Shown here: positions 30,127-35,994 of the stretch, piece after piece
How positions within the stretch are numbered: position 1 is the stretch's first letter
Layout: each line of letters starts with the position of its first letter
Source: Chloroflexota bacterium
GTDB lineage: Bacteria > Chloroflexota > UBA6077 > CF-72
Assembly (NCBI GenBank): GCA_019247515.1
Contig: JAFAOS010000150.1
Location: 1-35,994 of the forward strand
Length of the DNA stretch: 35,994 nt
Direction: 5' to 3'
Notes under the pieces: model-generated
What the model was told of the DNA's origin: nothing
Database searches by the model: none
Seen by the model: only the letters and a program-made list of their open reading frames with translations
Made by a program: the position numbers and the translations under genes

Positions 30127-31275
30127 CTAGCCGCTCTGCGTGGTGAGCTTCTGGATCATCTCATCGGTGAGCGCCAGGCGCAGAACCTTGCCGTCCAGCG
30201 GCGCTAGCTTCTCGAGCAGCGCCGCTTCTCCATTCTGGGCCACCAGCACGACGAGCGCGGAGGACCCCGGCTTCAGCGCTCGCCCCAGGTCGCGGACGTA
30301 GCGGTCGGGAATCCCGCGGTCCACCGCGTGGCCGACGACGCCGCCCGCGGCGCCGCCAATCGCCGAGGCGGCCACCAGGCCAAGCGGTCCGCCGACCAGG
30401 CTCAGCACGCCGCCAACGACCACGCCCGCGACCGCGCCGCCGCGCGCGGACACGTCGCCGGGCTCCTGGGAGGTGATCTTCCCGTCGAAGGCCTTGCGCA
30501 CGACGGCCACGCTCATCTTCTTGTCGAGCTGGCGCGCCAGGTCCAGCGCTCGGTCGGCTTCGGCGGACTCGTCGAACACGACCGAGACCAGGTGCAGGGC
30601 GTCCGGGTCGCTGGCCGCCGGACTGAACTTCCCGCCCGGCGGAACCGCGGGCAACTGCTCGACCTGCGCCTGCGTGAGGTTGAGCACGACCGTGCCCGCG
30701 TTGGCGCGAACCACCGTGGACAGTGGCAGGATCACCTCGCGCGCCTTGCCGAGATCGCCCATACGCAGCACGAAGTGATTGATCGTGCCGTCCTCGGGGG
30801 TGACGATCACCGTGACCACCTCGCCCAGTAGTTGTTCGTCGCTGGACTGGACCGGCGCGCCACGCTGAAACGCGAGCCTGCCTTCGGGTACGTGCTGCGT
30901 CTCGATGGGGATCTGCTCGTCGGGCCTGACGACCGGCATATAGATAGGCTCGTAGCCATAGGAGTAGGACATCGACTCCATCTGCCAGGCGGCGACGACC
31001 GGCTGCGCTTCGGGCGACGACGCGGGTACGTATTGCGTGGTCGTGAATTCGGGAAACGCGTGCAGCTCGGCGATGGTGCAGCCCAGCTTGACTTCGTCGC
31101 GCGAGCTGTCGCTGACCCTGTCCAGCGGGACCAGGAATTCGTGTCCGCCGCCCGTGTTTTCGCGAACCACGATGTTCGTGACCGCGCGCGTGGCGGGGTC
31201 GACGACCAGGTCGGTCAGCCAGCCGGCCTCCCCGTCGGAGCACACGACCTTCGCGTCGACGGGCAGCTCACGCAT
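30127..31275 (-). CDS. PRC-barrel, PRC-barrel, DUF1269 fusion protein
   Basis: From the ATG at 31275 the protein has 382 residues. Order: first PRC-barrel (about 1-75, MRELPVDAKVVCSDGEAGWL, then VTNIVVREN), a linker with Tyr-rich MSYSYGYEPIYMP, a second PRC-barrel (about 135-225, with APVQSSDEQLLGEVVTVIVT), then a DUF1269 module (about 240-380). The module begins LHLVSVVFDESAEADRALDL, has a Gly-rich hydrophobic hairpin (GAVAGVVVGGVLSLVGGPLG), and continues with LGRALKPGSSALVVLVAQNG. Function is unknown. Upstream in-frame codons are Arg/Pro-rich, so ATG 31275 is preferred, but it has no strong ribosome binding site of its own and overlaps a small upstream ORF, suggesting coupled translation. 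Confidence 0.85.
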   Translation of the reverse strand: MRELPVDAKVVCSDGEAGWLTDLVVDPATRAVTNIVVRENTGGGHEFLVPLDRVSDSSRDEVKLGCTIAELHAFPEFTTTQYVPASSPEAQPVVAAWQMESMSYSYGYEPIYMPVVRPDEQIPIETQHVPEGRLAFQRGAPVQSSDEQLLGEVVTVIVTPEDGTINHFVLRMGDLGKAREVILPLSTVVRANAGTVVLNLTQAQVEQLPAVPPGGKFSPAASDPDALHLVSVVFDESAEADRALDLARQLDKKMSVAVVRKAFDGKITSQEPGDVSARGGAVAGVVVGGVLSLVGGPLGLVAASAIGGAAGGVVGHAVDRGIPDRYVRDLGRALKPGSSALVVLVAQNGEAALLEKLAPLDGKVLRLALTDEMIQKLTTQSG

Positions 31276-31396
31276 GGGTCGACGGGGTGGACGACGACCG
31301 GCCCGGGGACGAGCCTCCTTCGAGCGCACGTTCGGCGCCGTTCTCGTCCTTGAAGGCGGCCAGAATGACCTGCGTCGGTGCCTGGGCCTGAGTCAT
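31268..31396 (-). CDS. 42-residue upstream ORF resembling the start of a DUF1269 protein
   Basis: The ATG at 31396 is preceded by AAGGAG with ideal 9-nt spacing, the best ribosome binding site in this neighbourhood. The 42 residues begin MTQAQAPTQVILAAFKDENG and AERALE, which match the opening strand and helix of DUF1269 domains, then become Ser/Pro-rich (GGSSPGRSSSTPSTHA) and stop, overlapping the PRC-barrel start by 8 nt. It may be a real leader ORF that couples translation of the next gene, or the remnant of a longer DUF1269 protein truncated by deletion or frameshift. Confidence 0.55.
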   Translation of the reverse strand: MTQAQAPTQVILAAFKDENGAERALEGGSSPGRSSSTPSTHA

Positions 31397-31515
31397 TCGA
31401 CATATCTCCTTTGCAGCGCCTTTCCTACGCGATGCGCGCCTCACGCCGTGCTCAAAAGCTGTCCCTGGAGTGGGTGTGAGCAGGTCCTGAGTCCCATCTG
31501 CCGCAAGCTGAGGGT

Positions 31516-31950
31516 GTGGACGTGCTGGTGTTCGGGCTGACGGCGGCAATCCTGATCAGTGTCGTCATCGGCGTCGCGGTTGGCGCCCTGGATTGCTGGG
31601 GGGCGGATCGCAAGGCGGTCGCCCGCGCCGAAGCAGTGCTGCGCGCCCACCTTTCCGAGCACGAGCTCGACCAGCTGCAGCGCTCGGGCACGCTGCAGGT
31701 CGCGAGTCCGCATCATGCGGGGCGGGTGTACCAGGTGCGGGCGAACAGCGGCCGGGTGACGGTGCTGAACAATGGCGCGCCCGAGCTCGAGCTGTGTATC
31801 CGCCCGCGCGAGCTGCTGCCCGGGCGGGAACACGTCCTCGCCCACAAGCTCATGATCGAGGCTGCCGAAGACGAGTACACCCGCCGTGCGAACGTGGTGT
31901 GGCGCGCAGGTCAGGCGACGGTGCTCGGCGGCCGCGCGTGGTGGGACTGA
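31516..31950 (+). CDS. Membrane-anchored small protein of unknown function
   Basis: A 144-residue protein beginning at GTG 31516; GTG 31522 has GAGGG at better spacing and is an equally good start. An N-terminal membrane segment (VFGLTAAILISVVIGVAVGA) is followed by a soluble region with a helix (ADRKAVARAEAVLRAHLSEH) and strands (VYQVRANSGRVTVLNNG). A conserved-looking segment is LCIRPRELLPGREHVLAHKL then MIEAAEDEYTRRAN. I recognise the style from uncharacterised bacterial proteins but no named family. The gene is divergent from the small DUF1269-like ORF and overlaps the start of the metallo-hydrolase by about 10-13 bp. Confidence 0.6.
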   Translation: MDVLVFGLTAAILISVVIGVAVGALDCWGADRKAVARAEAVLRAHLSEHELDQLQRSGTLQVASPHHAGRVYQVRANSGRVTVLNNGAPELELCIRPRELLPGREHVLAHKLMIEAAEDEYTRRANVVWRAGQATVLGGRAWWD

Positions 31951-32696
31951 CCAGCATCACCTTCCTCGGGCATGCCACCCTGCGCCTCGAGATCGACGGG
32001 GCAGTCTTCCTGACCGATCCCATCCTGCGTACCTTCGCCGCGGGCCTGGTCCACCGCCGACCCGTGCAGGACGTCGCCCAGATCGTGGATGGCGTCGACC
32101 ACGTGCTGATCTCGCACCTGCACCGCGATCACCTGGACCTCGCCTCTTTGCACCGTTTGCCCGCGGACGTCGAGATCGTCGTGCCGCTGGGTGGCGGGGA
32201 CGTGGTCAGACGCGCCGGCTTCACGCGCGTCAGCGAGCTGGGCGTTGGCGAGCGCCTGAGCGTCCGCGGCGTGCAGGTGTGTGCCACGCCCGCCAGCCAC
32301 AACGGCTTTCGCGCGCCGTTCGGACCGACGGCCGAATGCCTGGGTTTCGTCGTGGAGGGCAGCCAGCGCATTTATTTCGCCGGCGACACCGACGTTTTCG
32401 ACGCGATGGCCGACCTGGCGCCAGTCGACGTCGCGCTCCTGCCGATCGCGGGCTGGGGGCCAAAACTCGGACCGGGGCACATGGGACCCATCGAAGCGGT
32501 CCGGTCGCTCGATCTGCTGCGACCCCGAACCGTCATCCCCATTCACTGGGGATCGCTGGTACCGCTGGGCCTGCACCTGCGTGACTGGTCGTATCTGACG
32601 CGCCCGCCGCTGACGTTTGCCGATATAGCCCGTCACGCCCATCCCGAGGTCGAGGTACGCATTCTCGAGCCAGGCCAAACCCTCGATCTCGCCTAG
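31938..32696 (+). CDS. UlaG-like MBL-fold metallo-hydrolase
   Basis: About 252 residues from GTG 31938 (GTG 31941 is also possible), overlapping the upstream gene; the long in-frame extension back to 31593 is a shadow of that gene. The metallo-beta-lactamase fold is clear: SITFLGHATLRLEIDGAVFL, DPILRTFA, the metal-binding HLHRDHLD near residue 60, ATPASHNGFRAPFGP with a probable metal His, IYFAGDTDVF with the bridging Asp, and IPIHWGSLVPLG with the last His. This is the UlaG/YtsP group, whose members include L-ascorbate-6-phosphate lactonase and many of unknown specificity. Without other ascorbate genes here the substrate is not assignable. Confidence 0.88.
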   Translation: MVGLTSITFLGHATLRLEIDGAVFLTDPILRTFAAGLVHRRPVQDVAQIVDGVDHVLISHLHRDHLDLASLHRLPADVEIVVPLGGGDVVRRAGFTRVSELGVGERLSVRGVQVCATPASHNGFRAPFGPTAECLGFVVEGSQRIYFAGDTDVFDAMADLAPVDVALLPIAGWGPKLGPGHMGPIEAVRSLDLLRPRTVIPIHWGSLVPLGLHLRDWSYLTRPPLTFADIARHAHPEVEVRILEPGQTLDLA

Positions 32697-32819
32697 GCTC
32701 GAGAAAAATCGGCCGACCTACCTATAGAGAACTCCCCCAATCAGGTGATGGCGCGCGGCGGTTCGGGGACGGAATACTCGACGATGGGAGGCGTGGGGCC
32801 GCGGCACGGAGGACCTTAC
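32697..32819 (+). promoter_or_regulatory. Gap before the BTAD/SARP-type regulator
   Basis: A 123-bp stretch with A+T-rich sequence around 32700-32745, including TATAGAG-like sequence near 32722, then the strong ribosome binding site GGAGG at 32808-32812, 7 nt before the ATG at 32820. Open frame upstream of that ATG (to 32745) is Gly/Arg-rich and not family-like. Confidence 0.4.
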
Positions 32820-34634
32820 ATGACACGGCTCGAGCTCAATCTGATTGGAGTTCCAGAAGTTGTTCTGGACGGCCAGCCGGTCGTCTTTGCTCGGCGCGGC
32901 TCCATCGCGTTACTGGCCTACCTGGCCCTGTCGCAGCGGGCCTATCCGCGTGACACGCTGGCCGCACTCCTGGCCAGGGACGGCTCCGAAGACCAGGCCC
33001 GCAAGTACCTGAGCAACGTCCTGGTCGATCTGCGCCAGCACCTGGGTGGCTACGTGCGCGCCACGCGTCAGACGGTCGCTTTCGATCGGACGCTGCCTTC
33101 GCGGGTCGACGTCGACGAGTTCCGCGCCCAGCTTCAGATTGCCCTGGGCCAGGAGTCCACGTCAGGCCTGGAAAAGGCCGTGCGGCTGTACCGCGGTGAG
33201 TTTCTTTCGGGGCTCACGCTGGCGGACGCGCCTGACTTCGACGCGTGGTTGTTTGCCCAGCGAGAAGAGCTGCGTGGCCAGTACATGCAAGCGCTGCGCG
33301 CCGAGGTCGACGCCAGCTTGCGACGCGGCGCCTGGAGCAGCGGCATCACGCCGGCGCGCCGACTGATTGCCGAAGAACCGTGGCTGGAAGACGTGCATCG
33401 CCAGTTGATGTTGATGCTGGCCCATTCGGGTCAACGCCAGGCGGCTATTGCTCAGTATCACACCTGTCGGCGCGTGCTCCGCGAAGAGCTGGGCGTCGAG
33501 CCGATGCCCGAGACGACCGCGCTGTTCAAACGCATGCGGGCGGCGATCTCTCCTCCGCCGCACAATCTGCCGACGCCGAGCAGCCTCATGGTCGGGCGCC
33601 ATGAACAGATGCGGCTGCTGTTTGGTCTGCTCACCGACCCCGATTGCCAGCTCATCACGCTGACCGGCATGGGCGGCAGCGGCAAGACGCGCCTGTCGCT
33701 CGAAGTCGCTCGCGCCTTCGCTTCGCCGACCACGGCGCCCCCGGAGCAGCCATTCGCCGACGGAATCGTGTTCGTAGCGCTGGCCGAATCGCCCACCTGC
33801 GGCACGGACAATGCCGGCCACACGGTCCTGGCGACGTGTGCCACCGCGTTGGATGTGCCGTCGGACGGCTCGCTCGCGGAGTTGCGAGAGCGCCTCACGC
33901 TGTATCTGAAGGACCGCGCGGTGCTCCTGGTGCTCGACAATTTCGAGCACCTGCGGTCGGGCGCCGGCGAGGTCTATCAGCTCCTCGGGCAAGCGCCGCA
34001 CCTCAAAGTGCTGGCGACCTGCCGCGCGCCGCTCCACCTGGAGGGTGAACGGGTTCTGCACGTCGACGGGCTGGGTCTACCCACCGGCCCGGCTGACGTG
34101 GAGTGCGCCGAGGCCAGCGCGTTGTTCCTTCTCGAAGCGCGCCGCGTCCAGGTTGGCTTTAGCCTGCCCGACTCGCAGCGACCGTACCTGGTCAAGATGT
34201 GCCGGCAGTTGGGCGGATTCCCGCTGGCCCTGATCCTGGCGGCCCGCTGGGCGCCCGTGCTGCCGTGTTCCGAAATGGTGCGCGAGCTTGCCGACGGGCT
34301 GGACGTGCTGTCAACCCCCGAGGCAGATTTGCCCGAGCGCCATCGCAGTGTCCCGGCGATTCTGGACAGTGCGCTCGCCCAATTGTCGACCGAGGAGCGC
34401 GCGCTGGCCGAGGCGCTTGCGGATGAGCCGCGTGAGGCAAACAGGCTCCCGAACGCGGCCCGGCGGCCCAGCGAGATGTTGCCGGGGCTCCGCAGGCTCA
34501 GCGAACAGGCGCTCGTGACGATCGACGGGACCTGTGGAACGGCGCGGCTGCACCCGCTCCTGTCGCGCTACGTGCGCGGCGGCACACGCGGCCGGCGAGG
34601 CCCGACGCGGCTGCGCTCCGGGTCGCCTGAATAA
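32820..34634 (+). CDS. BTAD/SARP-type transcriptional regulator with NB-ARC-like ATPase, lacking TPRs
   Basis: A 604-residue protein with three parts. An N-terminal winged helix (about 1-95, with MTRLELNLIGVPEVVLDGQP and LLAYLALSQRAYPRDTLAAL) is followed by the BTAD helical domain (about 100-245, ending QRQAAIAQYHTCRRVLREEL then GVEPMPETTALFKRM). Then comes an AAA/NB-ARC-like ATPase: Walker A GMGGSGKT with Lys289, and Walker B VLLVLDNFEHL with Asp373. Relatives such as AfsR are about 900-1100 residues and end in TPR repeats. Here the protein stops soon after the winged-helix-like RLHPLLSRYV (about residue 585), so the TPR sensor is missing. These regulators bind DNA and are switched by nucleotide-dependent self-association. 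Confidence 0.9.
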   Translation: MTRLELNLIGVPEVVLDGQPVVFARRGSIALLAYLALSQRAYPRDTLAALLARDGSEDQARKYLSNVLVDLRQHLGGYVRATRQTVAFDRTLPSRVDVDEFRAQLQIALGQESTSGLEKAVRLYRGEFLSGLTLADAPDFDAWLFAQREELRGQYMQALRAEVDASLRRGAWSSGITPARRLIAEEPWLEDVHRQLMLMLAHSGQRQAAIAQYHTCRRVLREELGVEPMPETTALFKRMRAAISPPPHNLPTPSSLMVGRHEQMRLLFGLLTDPDCQLITLTGMGGSGKTRLSLEVARAFASPTTAPPEQPFADGIVFVALAESPTCGTDNAGHTVLATCATALDVPSDGSLAELRERLTLYLKDRAVLLVLDNFEHLRSGAGEVYQLLGQAPHLKVLATCRAPLHLEGERVLHVDGLGLPTGPADVECAEASALFLLEARRVQVGFSLPDSQRPYLVKMCRQLGGFPLALILAARWAPVLPCSEMVRELADGLDVLSTPEADLPERHRSVPAILDSALAQLSTEERALAEALADEPREANRLPNAARRPSEMLPGLRRLSEQALVTIDGTCGTARLHPLLSRYVRGGTRGRRGPTRLRSGSPE

Positions 34635-34673
34635 ACCTCGCGCAGCGGCTGAATATGCTAAACGACTCAGTAC

Positions 34674-35792
34674 ATGGTGACGCCCGGCGCCGCCTCAGCG
34701 CGTGGCGCGGCCCTCCTGCGCGAGATCATCGAACACACCGGTGAGGTCGCCTACCGATTCCGGTTGTGGCCGACACAGGGTTTCGAATACGTCAGCGACT
34801 CGGTGATCGAGCTGCTGGGCTATACGCCAGACGACCTGTACAACGACCCGACCTTGCCCGAGCGGGTCGTCTACCCGGACGACCGTGAGCTGATGCACGA
34901 GGTGCTGCAGACGCCGGGCGGCCACCAGGTGGAGGTGGTGCTGCGCTGGGTGCATCGCGACGGACGCGTGGTATCTACCGAGCTGCGCTACGTGATTACC
35001 TTCGATGCCAGCGGCCGGCCGTTGCATTTCGACGGCGTCGCTCGCGACGTGACCCAGCGCGAGGCCAATCGTCAGCGGCTGCAGCTCATCCACTGGCGCA
35101 GCACGCTGCGCGAAGCGCGCGCCGGCACCGCGACCGCACGCGTGCTGGTGGCCGACGACCATCAGCTGACGCGGGCGGGGCTGCGCGTGTTGCTCGCCGA
35201 GGACCCTGGCCTCGAGCTGGTGGCCGAAGCCGAGGACGGCCTGCAAGCCGTCCGCCTGGCGCAGAGCCTGCAACCCGACCTGGCGCTGCTGGACCTGCGC
35301 ATGCCGCGGCTGGACGGACTGGAGGCCACGCGGCGGCTCAAGCAAGTCAGCCCGATGACCAGCGTGCTCATCCTGAGCATGTTCGAGGACGCGCAGGTGC
35401 TGGTCGAGGCGGTCAAGGCTGGCGCGGCCGGCTACGTGCTCAAGGGCGCGAACGAGACGACGCTGCGCACGGCCATCTGGGAGGTGCTGGCGGGTGATCT
35501 GGCCGTCGATCAACGGCTGGCGCGTGACGTGCTGCGGCGATTAGCCCAGGAGCGGACGCCGCCGGCGCCGGCCGAAGCAGGCGACCTGCTGTCGGCGCGC
35601 GAGCACGAGGTCCTGAGGCTTCTGGCGCGTGGCTTGACCAACCGCGAGATCGCCGAGCAGTTGATCATCGCCGCCAGCACGGTCAAGATTCACGTCGAGC
35701 ACATCCTGGCCAAGCTGGGCGTGAGCGATCGCACGCAAGCCGCCGTGCGGGCAATCGAGCTCGGCTACATCGCGCGCGACGCCTCACGCTAG
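34674..35792 (+). CDS. PAS, receiver, LuxR-type HTH regulator
   Basis: A 372-residue protein with an unusual order. A PAS domain comes first (about 15-130, with EVAYRFRLWPTQGFEYVSDS, VIELLGYTPDDLYNDP, and the PAC-like LHFDGVARDVTQREANRQRL). A receiver follows (about 150-265) with VLVADDHQLTRAGLRVLLAE, phospho-acceptor Asp207 in LALLDLRMPRLDG, and VLKGANE. A NarL/LuxR helix-turn-helix ends it (about 308-368; LLSAREHEVLRLLARGLTNR, EIAEQLIIAASTVKIHVEHI). No kinase domain is present. It lies 39 bp after the BTAD regulator, so the two may be co-transcribed. The gene ends just before the third copy of the inverted-repeat element. Confidence 0.9.
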   Translation: MVTPGAASARGAALLREIIEHTGEVAYRFRLWPTQGFEYVSDSVIELLGYTPDDLYNDPTLPERVVYPDDRELMHEVLQTPGGHQVEVVLRWVHRDGRVVSTELRYVITFDASGRPLHFDGVARDVTQREANRQRLQLIHWRSTLREARAGTATARVLVADDHQLTRAGLRVLLAEDPGLELVAEAEDGLQAVRLAQSLQPDLALLDLRMPRLDGLEATRRLKQVSPMTSVLILSMFEDAQVLVEAVKAGAAGYVLKGANETTLRTAIWEVLAGDLAVDQRLARDVLRRLAQERTPPAPAEAGDLLSAREHEVLRLLARGLTNREIAEQLIIAASTVKIHVEHILAKLGVSDRTQAAVRAIELGYIARDASR

Positions 35793-35797
35793 CTCAA

Positions 35798-35948
35798 CAG
35801 GTTGCTGAAGAGTCTGCTTCTCTCCAGAGAAGTATTGCCGGCACGTCGAAAGCTGGTGGCCACAAACCTGAGCTAGCGCCCCTCTGACGAACGCAGGTTC
35901 AGTGATTCCACCTACGGTGGAGCCCTTCGAGAGGTTTTCATCGACCTG
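35798..35948. mobile_element. 151-bp MITE-like element, copy 3
   Basis: Homologous in full to the copies at 8988 and 26801, with ends CAGGTTG and CGACCTG, the CTTCTCT CC AGAGAAG hairpin, GAACGCAGGTTCAG and CCACC TAC GGTGG. It lies 5 bp after the stop of the regulator gene. It is followed directly by ATAA and then the beginning of another copy. Confidence 0.75.
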
Positions 35949-35952
35949 ATAA

Positions 35953-35994
35953 CGGGCTGCTGACGAAGATCTGCTTCTCTGCAGAGAAGATTTG
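35953..35994. mobile_element. MITE-like element, copy 4, start only (cut by window edge)
   Basis: The 42 visible bases match the left end of the other copies, with CGGGCTGCTGACGAAGA then TCTG and the hairpin CTTCTCT GC AGAGAAG. It is in the same orientation as copy 3 and separated from it by only ATAA, so the two form a head-to-tail pair. Confidence 0.65.

Noticed and set aside
31593..31937. N-terminal extension of the metallo-hydrolase frame
   Set aside because: The extension is Arg/Ala-rich and overlaps a better-supported gene in another frame; the MBL fold begins right after GTG 31938.
1..35994. tRNA or rRNA genes
   Set aside because: No cloverleaf with a T-loop GTTCRANNC context or rRNA signature sequence was seen; the GGTTC matches inside the repeat elements lack acceptor and anticodon stems.

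Overview
The window is about 36 kb of GC-rich, densely coding bacterial DNA with genes on both strands. Tat-type lipoprotein signals (SRRAFLR followed by a lipobox) head several solute-binding proteins, with Ala/Pro-rich linkers after the lipid-anchored Cys. There is also a G1 (eqolisin) peptidase, tandem PRC-barrel proteins, and regulators of the BTAD/SARP-ATPase and NarL types. This mix fits a free-living, probably soil, member of the Chloroflexota. That placement is inference, because no rRNA or other marker gene is present.

Layout. 1-142: C-terminal end of an ISKra4-like transposase. 153-2596: luciferase-like oxidoreductase, methyltransferase and a tandem PRC-barrel protein. 2660-5286: a divergent pair of exported proteins sharing one NTF2-like domain, one of them a G1 glutamic peptidase. 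5506-6216: two small membrane proteins. 6233-13153: a lone peptide-type binding lipoprotein, an exported dienelactone hydrolase-like protein, and an Opp-type binding protein with two permeases (no ATPase). 13198-15702: RidA, NIPSNAP, a DUF1269 protein and an OmpR-type regulator. 15779-17624: a DyP peroxidase with a C-terminal encapsulin-loading peptide and the encapsulin shell gene, translationally coupled. 17708-26800: two CUT1-type carbohydrate import gene sets, MalFG-like permeases plus a binding protein, then two tandem paralogous binding proteins plus LplBC-like permeases, again with no ATPase. 26951-29822: two alpha/beta hydrolases, a DoxX-like membrane protein and an 81-aa protein ending in Gly-Gly. 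30127-32696: a PRC-barrel/DUF1269 fusion with a 42-codon upstream ORF, a small membrane-anchored protein and an UlaG-like metallo-hydrolase. 32820-35792: a BTAD/SARP-type ATPase regulator and a PAS-receiver-HTH protein.

The least expected content is non-coding. A family of ~150-bp elements with short terminal inverted repeats occurs at 8988-9138, 26801-26949 and 35798-35948, with a fourth copy starting at 35953. The first two lie exactly between convergent genes, touching both stop codons; the first is flanked by a perfect CTAA duplication. A second repeat type, a ~76-bp tandem unit rich in dyads, fills the convergent gap 29829-30115 and has a lone relative at 5365-5395. A third, REP-like palindrome pair lies at 11183-11282.

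Functionally the region suggests an organism that scavenges peptides and sugars through high-affinity importers powered by ATPases encoded elsewhere, secretes hydrolases, and has an encapsulated peroxidase. Other points of interest are the stand-alone copy of the peptidase's N-terminal domain, a ribosome binding site written inside the encapsulin cargo-peptide codons, and the small Gly-Gly protein.
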